From Calophaca sinica (taxonomy: Eukaryota > Streptophyta > Magnoliopsida > Fabales > Fabaceae), in assembly GCA_037113605.1 (NCBI GenBank), contig CM073736.1:29016258-29080257 (forward strand): a stretch of DNA of 64,000 bases. Reading direction: 5' to 3'. Position numbers and translations under genes: made by a program. The notes beneath the pieces were generated by a model that worked only from the letters and a program-made list of their open reading frames with translations, made no database searches and was not told the origin of the DNA. This document shows, piece after piece, positions 21,930-35,674 of the stretch. The number at the start of each line of letters is the position of its first letter. The first letter of the stretch is position 1.

Positions 21930-24900
21930 TAACTTATTAACAGATATGCATATCCACAACCTTTGATTGGTGGGAGACAGCGAGACACTATGGGACATCA
22001 GATACTTGTTCGTCAACTCTCCGATTGATTTTTTTATTTTTTGTTTTTTATTTTTTTACTGACGATTGCTTTTTTATTAGGCATAGTAGAATGATTTTGG
22101 TTAATATACAACGTAATCTAATTTGAAGTGAGGGTGATATGGTTGGACTTGGACCAATCCAGCTCGACCCAACTCATAAAAATTGAGTTGAGTCGGGTAA
22201 ATGGGTAAAATCAATTTCAAAATGTATGAATAAGTTCTCATTGGGTCAGGTATCGGGTTCATCAAATTAGAACTCGTGAAACCCTATCTGACCTGAACTA
22301 TTCGTATTTTAAAAAAAGAATTATATTTCATATGCATACTCATACCTATTAATTTTAATTCTATGTAATTAATCACAGACTTTTGGTTCAAGAGAGATAT
22401 TGATAGAGAGACAACATAATTAATGATAAGAGTGAAATCGATACTTTTAAGAAACCCTAGTCTCTGTTTCTTCTTCTTTAGATGGTTCTGCTATTTCTAG
22501 GGTTTGTGAAGTAGAGACAACGAAGTCGCGATCATTGATTTTATTTTCTCATTCTCACTCCCCCTATGTGGTACTCAGAAGCCCTAACTCCATAAGTCGT
22601 TGTCATTTGTGTAGTTAAGTTTCTTATATAGATAATAAATTATATTATTTATTTTTATTTCTATAATTTACATTTAATATTTAATTATATTAAACTTACA
22701 ATTATAATTTTATGTCTTTGTTTTTTGAACTATTAAATTATAATTAAATTTACATTTATGAAGAAATTTCAAAATCAATACTAATAATTAAAATTAAAAT
22801 TCTTTACTCTCAGGCGGCTTCTACGGTGGGCCGTCTTGATAGGTGGTCAACGGTGGATCGATACTTAAAAAATGCTCAAAACTCTAATGATGATGACCGA
22901 TGCCCTCTCCCGAAAATAGAAGCCCACGGTCCTCTTTGTCCTCACGGCTGAGAATGTGACTTGATCAATGAAGGTTCGACAAAATCAAGGAAAAACAAAT
23001 ATAAATTGAGTTGATTTCATTTTTCCTTGTTTTTATCGAACTGATATCGATTAGGTCACCGTCTTAACTGTGAAAACAAATGATTCTTCTTCTAGAGGGC
23101 GGCATGAGTCATAGTTAGTAGTATTCCAGATAATTTTCAAGTACATGTAGATCATGGTCATTTGTCTTACTGTCATCTTAGCTTTCATCTTTCAAACGGA
23201 GGCCAAGAGATATTCCAAATTCCAATGCACCCGACATAGCTAATAACACCTATGCAAGCTATTTGGATGGATCTTCAATGATGACGATCCTCTATGATAA
23301 TAATGGTAGTGAGAGCACAAAGGTGGGTATACCATTTTTCAACAATTTGTATGCACTCTGATAATTGGACACGACATGAGCAGATCATTTTTTTAATGAT
23401 TAAAAAAACTTCCTTCGATTAAGAAATTTGGACAACCTCATATGGGTATGACTGACCCGCATTAACTATACAGTATTTTTTTAGAAGACCAAGATTTTCT
23501 TTAAAAAATTCAAGTGGAGCTAGCACGGCTAATTTTTTTTTTTTTTTGATATAAGGAGCTAGCACGGCTATTTTTTTTTTTTTTTGATATAAGGAGCTAG
23601 CACGGCTAATGGCATTGAAACTTCGCAAGATTTGAATAAACTCCTGCTATAAGACTAAGTAGCATTCAGAGAGGATCAAGCATATTGTCACCCCTTACCC
23701 TTAAGGACTTTCATTGTTTATTTTTTTGGTATAAAGGACTTCCATTGTTTAATTTCAAGGGACAATTGGGAACCACAAAATCTACATGAATATTTACTCC
23801 ACATAATCCTTCTATATTTAATTGATTTATGGGCAAATATCAAAGTTGTTTAATTTACGGATTCATTTTATTTGATACTTTTTTTTTATGTTCAAGGGAT
23901 TTTATATCAAACTTGTTGAAAGCATTTTGGCACTATTAGGAGGAGTCAAAAATTGAAGGAATCCAATCCATGAATCCAATCATCCACAACATGGTTGTGC
24001 CGTCCTAGATACCTCCAAGAACGACAGACGCCAATGATAGGACCGAACAAATTGCTTGACCTGACATGTCTATGCACCGAGGACACTAAACTAATTAACA
24101 TACGTACGAGAAATATGATAAATATTGTTCTTCCCTTGGCCTTTTATTTTGTTTCCATTAGAACGCACATGAATAACGGTTAGTGTTGTTGCATTAATAT
24201 CCCCATAAACTGCCGTTTAATTATATAATTTGAATTCACAAGTACAAGCATGATAAAGGAACAGGGACACTGTATATGAAGCACAAGTGACATATGCCTC
24301 AAATACATGACATTCCATATATACGGAGTGGTAGTTGAAGAAACACGTGGAGCCAGTATTGAAGAGCACAAAAGGTCGTTGAGAAAGAGAGATTTGCAGC
24401 CTTAGCTTAAGTAATGGTTGATGTATCTAGTTGTAATGTGCAATGTGGCAGCCTAGGCTACACAAATGAAACATCATATGGTGTAGCGTTGATATATGTT
24501 TATGTGGCATAGATATTGATCTGCCTCGCTTTATGATCTGATCTAACTATTTTGCTAAATTAATTCGGGAAAAAAAAATCTGAAAAGGGCCTATTGCCTA
24601 ATGTGTTTTTAATTATTATTTATCGTTTTCAATTCTCATTACAAAGTAAAACATGTACTGAGCATTGGCAATAATGGTAATTAATAAGAGAACATCACAA
24701 AATTTAAGATCATTTGATTGTTGATCTGTTTTTTAGTTTCCTTATTGTCTTCTGCACTAATATTGCTCTTCCTTTGGGATGTCTTAAGGCTATATAATCT
24801 TGCCTCATGTTGTAATGAGTTGGAATAAATCTTGTACTCCATATTAATAAAAAAAAAATTACTTATAAAAAAAAAAACAGAATAGTGTTGTCATTTGAAA

Positions 24901-25792
24901 CATGAACAAACAATGGATATGATATTGGGGACTAACTATGCTAACATTCAAGGGTGAATTGTTGCTAAGCACATACTACGATCATCTATCGCCAGTATGA
25001 ACTGAAGCGACTTGAGGGCAGCTACAATCATTTGAAACTTATGGGCCATTATTGTTTTCCTGAAAATGAAAAGGTTAGGTAAAACTCAGTTACCATGGTT
25101 GTATGATAATAATCACATAAAGACTTTGTTTTGGAATTGGAATTGGAAATGGAAAAAGAGATGGGGAATTCGAGGGAAAGGAAAGGAAGTGGTAAAAGAG
25201 GATAGACTCTTACCCTTTTTTTATAATGGATAGACTATTACCTTGTTTGAAGGTTAAAAACCCCCAATTTAGGAAAACTTCAACAAAAAAAAGATTAAAA
25301 GAGAATTTTAAAAAAATTTCCAAACCTTTTCCACATTTTAAGATGCTTCCAAACATGAGAATGATTTATCATAACCCTTTCTCTTTCTTCCTTTCCTAAG
25401 ATAGTAGGAAAAGAGACTATTTTAAATTTTATATGTTCGGTTCAATTTTTTGGATGGGTGAGAGAGGAAGTGAAGAGAGAAAATCTCTCTATCTCAATTT
25501 TGGCTCCCCTCCAATATTGGGAGAATTTGGATGAGAGTTTAAATCATTTAAAATAAAATGACTTAAATATTTTTATATAAAATATAATATAAAAAAATTA
25601 TAAGGATATAAAAGTAAATTAATGTCCCCTCCATTAGAATTTTTCCCTCCCCTCCTCTCAAGCAAATACAATATCAAATTAAATCTCTTCCCTCTCTTTC
25701 TCTGCCCTCCTCTTCCCACCTCATTTGAACCAAAGGGTGTTGGGAGGGGAAAGAGTGAGGATAAAAGGGAAGGAGAAGGGGGGATAATCTTC
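21930..25792. other. intergenic sequence with minor repeats
   Basis: No gene recognised. At 23515-23613 a GGAGCTAGCACGGCTA motif occurs three times, separated by T runs and GATATAA. Near 24800-24870 a sequence ending CTTGTACTCCATATTAATAA and an A run looks like the 3' end of a retroposed element. The stretch 22130-22290 reads like a fragment of a repeat (GTTGGACTTGGACC). About 25640-25792 is the pyrimidine/purine-rich host of the copia insertion. Confidence 0.4.
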
Positions 25793-25797
25793 CACCT

Positions 25798-26559
25798 TGT
25801 TGAGGTTCGAACAAGAAAATAATGGAACAACCTTCAACGGCAACCAAAGACTAAATAATAGCAACCAAACAATCAACAAGGTGCAATGAAAATAACACAA
25901 ACAAAAGAGAGTAGAGAGTAGAGAAGAAAACACCGCAATTTGGTTACGCAATTCGGCCCCAAATAAGATGGCCTATGTCTGCGGGAGAGAGCAGCCCTCC
26001 GTATCACTATCAATGAGTCTTTTACAATGAGAATACAATTGTTCTAAACCCTCTTCCAACAGTTCAAGAAGAACAGCCCCAAAGGTTTCCACAATACCAA
26101 CTCTCACTCCCTCAATGAAAGCTCTCAAGAACAATAGAGAAAGTCTTCAATCCTCACTCTATGATTTCCTAAGATCCCCAGGTGTTTGAATGTGTTTCCC
26201 AGCCCCTGAAACCTCACAAAAGACGCACAAGAATGACTGCATACAACCCTAGAAAACTGCTCATGTTACAGAATGAAAAAACAACGTTCTGATATAAAAA
26301 CAGCAGTGGTGAATCGATTCACCAGTAAGTGTGAATCGATTCACACGTATAAATCTTACACGTTTTTGTGATCCTAAGTAAGTGAATCGATTCACACTCC
26401 TTCAATTCGATTCACAGAAAGTCCAGAACTTCTCCAAGGCTCCAAGACACATCATGAATCGATTCCAGAGATCCATGATTCGATTCACACCTGTTGAAAA
26501 CTCATTTTTATGACTTCCAATGATCTCCAACATGATTTTAAGGCACACCAATCTCCACA
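25798..26559 (-). repeat. copia 3' LTR
   Basis: 762 bp, identical in length to the other LTR. On the plus strand it begins TGTTGAGGTTCG and ends ATCTCCACA. It contains several self-complementary GTGAATCGATTCAC-type motifs at about 26310-26490. On the minus strand it is preceded by a purine-rich AAGGTGGAGAAT (26561-26572), the likely polypurine tract. Confidence 0.97.
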
Positions 26560-26639
26560 ATTCTCCACCTTGACTTCAAATCAGTGGTAATGTTCAACAT
26601 TTAGCCATCAACCACTTGCTGCTCTCTCCATTACTGGAA

Positions 26640-29600
26640 TTACGCTTCAGAGAAATTCATCAAGTCCAAGCAGTGCTTGAACCTTGACCTAGGTAGTGAC
26701 TTGGTGAACACATCCGCCGGGTTGTCCTCCGATGCAACCTTCTCAACCACAATTTCCTTAGATTCAACGACGTCTCTAATGAAATGCAAGCGGATGTCGA
26801 TGTGCTTTGTCCTTTCATGATACACTTGGTGATTTGCCAAGTGGATAGCACTTTGGCTATCACAATGTACCTTCACACACCCTTGTGTAATTCCTAGCTC
26901 CCCAATCATACCTTTCAACCATATGGCCTCCTTCACCCCTTCAACTAGGGCGATATACTCCGCCTGAGTAGTAGATAATGCCACAACGGACTGTTGATTT
27001 GCCTTCCAACTTATTGCCGTTCCAAACAATGTAAACAAAAAATCAGACAATGATTTTCTTGTATCCACATTTCCTGCATAATCCGCATCTACATAACCCT
27101 CCAAGGCGTCTTCTCCTTGAGTTGCTCTTGTGTACCTCAAACCACCTTTGAGTGACCCGTTCAAATACCTCAAAACCCACTTCAGAGCTTCCCAGTGTGT
27201 TTGGCCCGGATTTGCCATAAACCGACTCACTATGCTAACCGCATATGCTAAGTCCGGTCTACTACAAACCATGTCGTACATGATGCTTCCTACCCCACTA
27301 GCATATGGAGTAGTATCCATCTTTCTCACCTCCTCTTCGGACTTAGGAGCTTGTGTCACCGAGAGCTTTGTGTGATGACCCAAAGGAGTGCTAACCGGCT
27401 TAGCTTCATGCATCCTAAACCGCTCCACCACTTTCTTCAAGTACCCATGCTGCGATAAGAACAATTCACCCTTATTCCGGTCCCTCACGATATCCATCCC
27501 AAGTATCCTCTTTGCAGCCCTAAGATCCTTCATCTCAAATTCCGAATTTAGTTTCTCCTTGAGCTTGCTGATCTTCTCTTTGCTAGAACTTGCCATCAAG
27601 ATATCATCAACATAGAAAAGTAGGTAGAGAACAACTTCCTCACCCCTCTTCAATATGTAAACACAACTGTCGTACCCACTTCTGAGAAACCCCGTCTTCA
27701 GAAGAAAATCGTCAAAACGAAGATACCATTGCCTAGGGCTTTATTTCAACCCATACAAAGATTTCTTCAAAAGACACACCTTAGACTCGTCCTCTACAAA
27801 ACCTTCCGGTTGTTGCATGTAGATTGTCTCTTCTAGGTCTCCATGTAAGAATGCGGTCTTCACGTCCATTTGTTCCAACTCAAGATCGTATTGATTCACG
27901 ATTGCCATAAGAACTCTTATGGAACAGTGTTTCACCACAGGTGAGAAAATCTCGTTGTAATCAATTCCCTCAACCTGTGTAAAACCCTTGGCCACAAGTC
28001 TTGCTTTATACCTTGGTTCTTCAATTCCCGGAATGACTTCCTTCTTCTTGAAGATCCACTTGCATCCAACCACCCTCTGTTTCTTGGGTAGCTTCACAAG
28101 TTTCCAGGTCTGGTTCTTCTCCAATGAATTCATTTCCTCATTCACTGCCTCTAACCACTTCTGACCTTCTTTGCTCTCAACTGCTTCCCTGAATGTCTTT
28201 GGTTCTGAGCCTTGCATCTCTTCAGCCGCATTTAGAGCATAACAAATTAAGTCTTCATAGCCATATCTCTTAGGTGCCACAGTTTCCCTCCTTTCCCTAT
28301 CTCTTGCTAATTGATAGCCAGGATCCACTGTTGGTTGTCTTCCTCTAGAACCTGATGGTGGAGGACTGTCCTCCCTGTCATCCCTGGTCTCACTAGTGGA
28401 AGGCTCCACCTCAAACTGAGTCTTCTCCACCTCTGTTTCTGAGCTACTATTCTCCAGGTCTTTGCACTTTATCCCCATGCGGGTCTCATCAAAAGTGACA
28501 TCCCTGCTTATGATAACCTTTGACCCTCCAGATTCTAATTTCCACAGCTTGTATCCCTTCACACCTTTCGGATAGCCAATAAAGACACATTTCACAGCTC
28601 TAGCTTCAAGCTTGTCTTGTCTGACATGAGCAAACGCCAAAGCCCCGAAAACCTTCAAATTTGAGTATTCTGCTGGTTTCCCACTCCAAACCTCCATAGG
28701 TGTCTTGAAGTCTAACGCCGTTGATGGACATCTGTTGATCAAATAAGCTGCTGTACTCACAGCTTCACCCCAGAAACTTTTAGGCAGCCCATCTCCTAAA
28801 AGCATACATCTGACCCGCTCCAAAATGGTCCTGTTCATGCGTTCCGCTAGGCCATTTTGTTGCGGTGTGCCTGCCACAGTTCTATGCCTCTTAATTCCCT
28901 GTTTCCTGCAAAACTCATTAAACTGCTCTAAAACAAACTCCAGGTCATTGTCAGTCCTTAACACTTTCAGTTTAGTTCCTATTTGATTTCCTATGAGGGT
29001 ATGTCATTCCTTGAATTTTTCAAATGTGTCACTTTTATTTTCAAAATGTGAACCCATACTCTCCTAGAGAAATCATCAATCATAGTGAGAAAATAGGAAC
29101 CCCCTCCATGAGTTGTCACTCTTAAAGGACCCCAAAGGTCCGAGTGAATATACTTAAAGGGTTTACTAGAATGATGCATGCCACTTCCAAACCTAACCCT
29201 ATGTTGTTTTCCTAGTATGCAATTATCACAAAATTCTAGCTTATCCAATTTATCACTACCTAGCAAACCTTGTTTAGCTAGTTCAACTAAACCTTTTTCA
29301 CTAACATGCCCTAACCTTAAATGCCATAATTTGGTTTTATCATGCGGAGTTTGGCTAGCTAATGATGCATGTCCAATAATAGTAAAACCATCTAATATGT
29401 ATAAGCCACACATTTTAGTCCCTTTAGCAATTATTAATGCACCATTCGAAATCTTCATCATGCCATGCTCAATTCTAGTACTATAGCCTAATCCATCAAA
29501 CATGCTTATAGATAAAAGATTTCGTTTGAGTTCAGGAACATACCTCACATCTTGTAAAAGGAATTCGCGGTTGTCATACATTTTAAGACGAATTGAACCC

Positions 29601-30574
29601 ATACCTTGCACCTTACAAGCTCGGTTGTCACCCAGGCGAACGACTCCACCTTCTTTAAGCTTCAAAGTCTCAAAGTATTCCTTCCTAGGACACATGTGAT
29701 AAGAACATCCCGAGTCCATGACCCAGTTCTTGTCCGTTTCCAAACTCGACGCCGCTAGAGCCCCTGCACTCTCATAACCATCCTCCATAGCGATTGCAAC
29801 CTCCACGGAATTTCCATTGCCCCCTCTCTCGGGACAATCCTTCTTAAAATGACCGGTCTTGTGACAGTTAAAGCATTTGTACTTTGCCTTATTGTCCCCC
29901 TTTGACTTGGATTTTGACCTAGGCTTCTTCCCTTTGTAATGGTTTCCTCTACTCTCACTTCTTCCCCTTGACACACTTAAGCCTTCACCACTATCTTCCA
30001 CCTTCAAGTCTTGAAGCTTGGTTAGCTCTTTGGTCCTAATTGATTGTTGGACCTCCTCCAAGGTAATAGTGGACTCCTTGCCATAGAGGAGTGCATCCTT
30101 AAAGTGTTCAAAGGACCTAGGCAGTGAATTTAATAAGAGCAGAGCATTATCTTCATCATCGAGCTTCACATCAATGTTCTGTAGGTCATCAATAATCTTG
30201 TTGAATTCCATTAGTTGTTCCACAATATGTTTGGTCTCTACCATCTTGAATGAATAGAGATGTTGTTTCAGACATAGCCTATGAGCCAATGACTTGGTCA
30301 TGTACAACGATTCTAACTTGGCCCACATCTCCGCCGCGGTCTTCTCCCTTGCAACTTCCCTCAAAGCCTTATCACCAAGGCACAAGATAATAGCACTTCT
30401 TGCCTTATCTATCATCTCATTCTTTTCCGTTTGAGACAGGGTGGCCGGCATTCTTGCCTCACCCTTTAGAGCATCCACACACTTCTGTTGAATAAGGATT
30501 GCCTCCATCTTCACCTTCCATAGACCGAAGTCATTGTTACCGGAAAATTTCTCGATGTCCCATTTAGTACCCAT
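26640..30574 (-). pseudogene. copia gag-pol polyprotein with two stops and one frameshift
   Basis: The start ATG is at 30574 (MGTKWDIEKFSG). Gag has a CCHC zinc knuckle CFNCHKTGHFKKDC (about 29832-29876). The protease motif MDSGCSYHM follows (about 29697-29720). Integrase has its HHCC end (LWHLRLGH, CDNCILGKQH) and first catalytic region (HSDLWGPL). RT carries YVDD at 27603-27614. RNase H has the DADYAG and AEYIAL motifs. Breaks are: a 1-nt frameshift near 29038 in integrase, a TGA at 29004-29006 at a position usually Trp, and a TAA at 27741-27743 in RT at a position usually Gln. Both stops are single transitions. Confidence 0.95.
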
Positions 30575-30619
30575 GGTGCTCACTTGAATGATTTGTTTCT
30601 CCCCACAGACGGCACCACT

Positions 30620-31381
30620 TGTTGAGGTTCGAACAAGAAAATAATGGAACAACCTTCAACGGCAACCAAAGATTAAATAATAGCAACCAAACAATCAACA
30701 AGATGCAATGAAAATAACACAAACAAAAGAGAGTAGAGAGTAGAGAAGAAAACACCGCAATTTGGTTACGCAGTTCGGCCCCAAATAAGATGGCCTACGT
30801 CTGCGGGAGAGAGCAGCCCTCTGTATCACTATCAATGAGTCTTTTACAATGAGAATACAATTGTTCTAGACCCTCTTCCAACAGTTCAAGAAGAACAGCC
30901 CCAAAGGTTCCCACAATACCAACTCTCACTCCCTCAATGAAAGCTCTCAAGAACAATAGAGAAAGTCTTCAATCCTCACTCTATGATTTCCTAAGATCCC
31001 CAGGTGTTTGAATGTGTTTCCCAGCCCCTGAAACCTCACAAAAGACACACAAGAACGGCTGCACACAACCCTAGAAAACTGCTCGCGTTACAAAATGAAA
31101 AAACAACGTTCTGATATAAAAACAGCAGTGGTGAATCGATTCACCAGTAAGTGTGAATCGATTCACACGTACAAATCTTACGCGTTTTTGTGATCCTAAG
31201 TGAGTGAATCGATTCACACTCCTTCAATTCGATTCACAGAAAGTCCAGAACTTCTCCAAGGCTCCAAGGCACATCATGAATCGATTCCAGAGATCCATGA
31301 TTCGATTCACACCTGTTGAAAACTCATTTTTATGACTTCCAATGATCTCCAACATGATTTTAAGGCACACCAATCTCCACA
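30620..31381 (-). repeat. copia 5' LTR
   Basis: 762 bp. The internal region begins, on the minus strand, at 30619 with an A and G followed by TGGTGCCGTCTGTGGGGA (30617-30600), in the position of the primer-binding site. This is not the tRNA-iMet complement usual for copia. GTGAATCGATTCAC motifs lie at about 31131-31310. Confidence 0.97.
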
Positions 31382-32254
31382 CACCTTAAATAGGGGCTAA
31401 TTTTTTTTCATTGGACTAAAACCCTTCAATTTAAGGGAACTTAAAAAATAAATTAAGAGAGAATATTGGAAAGCAAATTTGAGTTTTATTATATTCTCAG
31501 ACACTTAAAATATTGGTCGTATGTCTTTCCCTGATTAACCTCCCTTCCCCTCCCAACTCACATATACTGACCCTAAAACATCTTCCCAAACAAATCCTTA
31601 ATGTGTCCAACAACTACTCAGATTTCATATTATCATTTCCACTCCTACAAGTCCTACTCCTACCAAGAGCATGTTAGATTATTTTTAATAATCTATAAAT
31701 GTAGCCCATATAACTTATAGGTTGATTTTAAATAAAGGATAACCTAATGTAATGGTTGTTAGGCCTAATGATAATTAAAACTAGTGGGAGTTTTATTTTG
31801 AAATTCAAAATAAATTAATCCCTCCCTTCTCCCTTCAGTAAGTAGTGAGTAGTTACCAAGTAAGAGTATAACTACTAAAGGGCACTACATGAAGTAGTGA
31901 TACAAGTTTTTTTTCTTTTCTGAAAGGTCTCCACAATATAACATTGTATCTTCACCATCAAAGGTACAAGAAAAGGAAGGCAGAGAGCGGAGAACAACTT
32001 CAAGTAAAGAACCAAGAAAACTCAAAGAATTTGCATCATGGATCCGAGTAAGTTCTTTGAACTCTCTCATAGAAATTTAGAGAATGTGAGACCCATAATA
32101 TTCAAGATCCTTTTAAAGATTTTTTTTGCTTACAGAGCACCCCACCACCTAGGTTCTTGAGATGATCTTCCCAGCATTTTCCCTGTGAAACAGGTGAAAG
32201 TTAATGAGCTTTCTTTTTTTGGGTAAAAAAAAAATACTTGAAACTCTGATTACC

Positions 32255-32515
32255 TTGTTTTCAAATTTTTATTTTATGTTTTCAATAAGATATACATACT
32301 ATGTCATGAAGATGACATCTAAAGTGGGATGATATACATAGGCAAGGAGTAGCATATTTGGAAATGGTGAAAATACTACAAAGTTGTTTTCACCATTTCC
32401 AAATATGCTATTACTTCTTAGACCACAAATCCTCATTTTGTATATCATCTCCTTGACAATGTGTGTTATACTATGTGTATCTTATTGAAAACAGAAAATG
32501 AAAATTTGAAAACAA
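32255..32515. mobile_element. long foldback element with a perfect inner hairpin
   Basis: Outer arms (TTGTTTTCAAATTTTTATTT near 32264 and its near-complement near 32492-32515) enclose an inner hairpin with 24-bp perfect arms (32350-32373 and 32387-32410) and a 13-nt loop. No clear target duplication was found. The outer arms have mismatches, which is typical of a MITE or foldback element; it could also be a hairpin precursor of small RNAs. Confidence 0.6.
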
Positions 32516-35500
32516 AGTAAACAGTTTTCTTTCGGTACTAGTGTAGTGTCACTTAGCATAAGTCATCATATTTCTCATTGCATGATTTATATGAGGACTT
32601 TCTTGTTGAAAATTGTTTATTTTCCAACATTTACACAAGGCTATCCCTTTCCAAACAGTACGAAGTGCCGCTATTAAATTATGGTGCTTTTGAATAAATG
32701 GAAGGAAACAAAATCTTGTGTCATTAAGTCCACATCATTAACTTACCAAATAATTAAAATAGGAATATGGACATTGATTGCCACTGAATTGATCACTTTG
32801 TATGGCTCTCAAATTTCTTCGAGGTTCAAACTACTATTGGCAAGTGAATTGTATAATGGAGAAAATAATTACACATAGTTTTCCGAGTTGAATTTTTTTT
32901 TCCCATCTCATTGACAAAATTTAAACTTCTTCATGGAGTATAATTAAACCACACATGCCAAATGCAGTAACAAACCTATTCACAATCTTATCTTGAAGTC
33001 TTGAACATGATGATGTGCATATGAATTTGGTTTAGTACTTTTCTTTTCATTTTTGTATTTTCCTAATTAACAGGTGGTGTGCACAAAATGGGGCTATATT
33101 AAAACACGGTTAAATTTAAATAATCATACCAAAAAACTTAATGTAACTTTGTATCACAATGTGTAAGAATATTCCAAACAAGTGACATCCAAGTCCAACT
33201 CAATGAATCAATTTATATAATTGACACCCAACTTTGCTAGTACAGCTTTTCTCCACTATATTAGGTAATGATTACAATTAAACCAACCAACACTACTACT
33301 TTGATTTTAAGATCCTGGATTATATCTCTTCCTTTTCTTTTAAGATTCTGGATTTGGATTATTATATATATATATCTTTTAGGCACTAATCTAAACTCTC
33401 CCATCTCTCTCCAAAAAAAAAGTCTAAACTTTTCTCATGTAAATGGTGTGTTTCCTTCAGAGGGAACGCCATCATTTTGCCATGTAGGAGGATCATTGTA
33501 GTTCATAGTATCCAGAAGAAATGACAAACAAACACCAGTGTACTTTTATTCTTATGAATGCTTTTGGCCAATAATTAATCCCTGCACTAACCTGGGAATA
33601 ATTCAAACCCTTTATGCATCACTAACAATGTTAAACTAGTAATGTTCTTATAATCCTGACAGTGTTGGCAACATAAAGTTCAACAGTACTAATGAGAAGT
33701 CTAAAGTAGTGAACGACAAGAATGCAAGTTTACATATATAATAACTTACAATGAGATGCATTAAAAATTGCTAAAGAAAACCTGAAATAAGTTAGCAGTG
33801 CACCAAATCAAAGATTATTGCTTCCATTACTATGTCACACTTTAAAACAGGTTTACAATTATTACATGAACATAGTAGATTTAATTAGTATAGTCAACAT
33901 ATGCAGTTTACATACAATTAATGGTTTTTCTTATTTATTTATATATCTATTTATTTTACATGTCAAATTTGTTCACATTTCTTAAAATTAATAATCTCAG
34001 GTAAAGAAAGAATTCTGATCATACCATATACATGCAGAACATTTAACCTGGAGTAAAACATGCTGACTTTGGGGAAGGGGAATTTTAAGATTAATAACAT
34101 TTAGAAGTGCCATTTTCCTAAGATCATCTCCTACTAGTGAGCAAGTGAGAAACAAACCATTTCTAAGCCATCTTGCACTCATATGCTAAGCTAAATGACT
34201 AAAATGAGCTCTCTATGCGGACCATACCATTCAAAGATTCAAAATAAGCAATTGATCAACACTGAAACAAGGCTTACATTTTGGTTTATAAGACGAAAGT
34301 TAACTTAATCAACAGAAAAAATGCATGCATGAAGATGAAATTTGCACGGACTATGTATAAGATTTGGTAATTTCAAAACAATAACAGATCAAAAGGAAAA
34401 TTTCTTTATGACCTTGGCTACCTAACCTTTCAAATGCAGTCAAATGATACTAAATACTTGACTCGGTCCTCTAAAGATTGGAGTCACTATACATTCTATA
34501 AAGATTTTTATTATTAGGCATAATTCATAGCCTTGTAGAAACTCGGGCTGGCCCGGCCCGTTTCTACAATCTAGCACGATGGGCTGGGCCATGCCAAGCA
34601 GAACGGGCGGCTTTGACAGCTCTATCTTTAGTCAATTTAGGACTTTGCATGATTTATGATAGGTTCCGATATTATCTTAGATTTTAGGTCTAATTCAACC
34701 CCACAAAACTAGCTTGTAATGAAGGCAATGTCCAATTTTTATAAACTTTTGTCAGACCTTATTTCTAGTCAGTATGAGATTTGAGCTTTTTCCAATAATA
34801 CCTCAAAGATTAAAGTGTTACCATATTAGAATATTTTTTAATCAAATTAATACATCTAAGATGTATAATTTTCACCAAATAACTCATGACGGACTAAAGT
34901 GATACAAAAGGACTAATTTAGTGACAATTGTGTATATTTAATAATCTATTTTGGTAATAAAAATCTTTCAGATGATTATTGTGGCAACATTTAGTGGACT
35001 GAAAGTTTATTTGACCAGCATAACAAAGCATAAGTCCATAACTGTAGTATCTACAGATAGCCCAGATTAGCCCATTTCTGTTTTGCATTAGCAATTGAGC
35101 TATGACATGCTAGCCCAAAAGTTAGAACTAGAACTGGAGTAATCTACTTGTAATCGATTCTTGTTTTATAAAGTTTGTTATACCTGAATTGAGTCATTGA
35201 TATCCTGTGCTTTTCATAATTCTGTACTAAATTGATTAATGTAAATAAGAGCGAACAAAAAAAAAATAGCAGCGTTGGCTTTTTAAGTGGATACAGACAA
35301 TTTTATTTTTATTTTTTGGGCAAAGGGATAAAGAAAATAATTAAGCAACAAAATTATGTATCTCAGTGTGGCTATATACCCTAACAAAAACAGAGATGTT
35401 ACACGACAATTCGAAAATGGGAAGTAAACCCAAGGATCCATTGAATATTGTATGATATTCAAATTTTAACTAAAAATCTTGATTACATTTTTGACAAACA

Positions 35501-35674
35501 GTTTTCTATTTTAAAATTTAAGTTGAACATTTTTTTTTCTTTCTTAAGTTTTATAAAATAAAAATAAAACAGTTTTTAAAAACCAAATCAATGACACCCT
35601 AACTTTTTTGCATTAGAACTGAAGTGACTCGCATCAAAAGTAGAAAACGTATTTTTCACTCTCCGTGCACCTAA

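Larger units (their letters stand above)
25798..31381 (-). mobile_element. full-length Ty1-copia retrotransposon, Tork/Tnt1-like
   Basis: It is bounded by 762-bp LTRs and a perfect 5-bp target duplication CACCT (25793-25797 and 31382-31386). It is 5584 bp. The gag-pol region runs on the minus strand, so the right LTR is the 5' one. Domain order is gag, protease, integrase, RT, RNase H, as in Ty1-copia. The 18 differences I count between the LTRs (about 2.4%) are all transitions. Two in-frame stops and one frameshift make this copy non-autonomous. Confidence 0.97.

Noticed and set aside
34540..34615. GC-rich island as a promoter
   Set aside because: The GGGCTGGCCCGGCCCG text resembles a dispersed repeat fragment and no gene follows.
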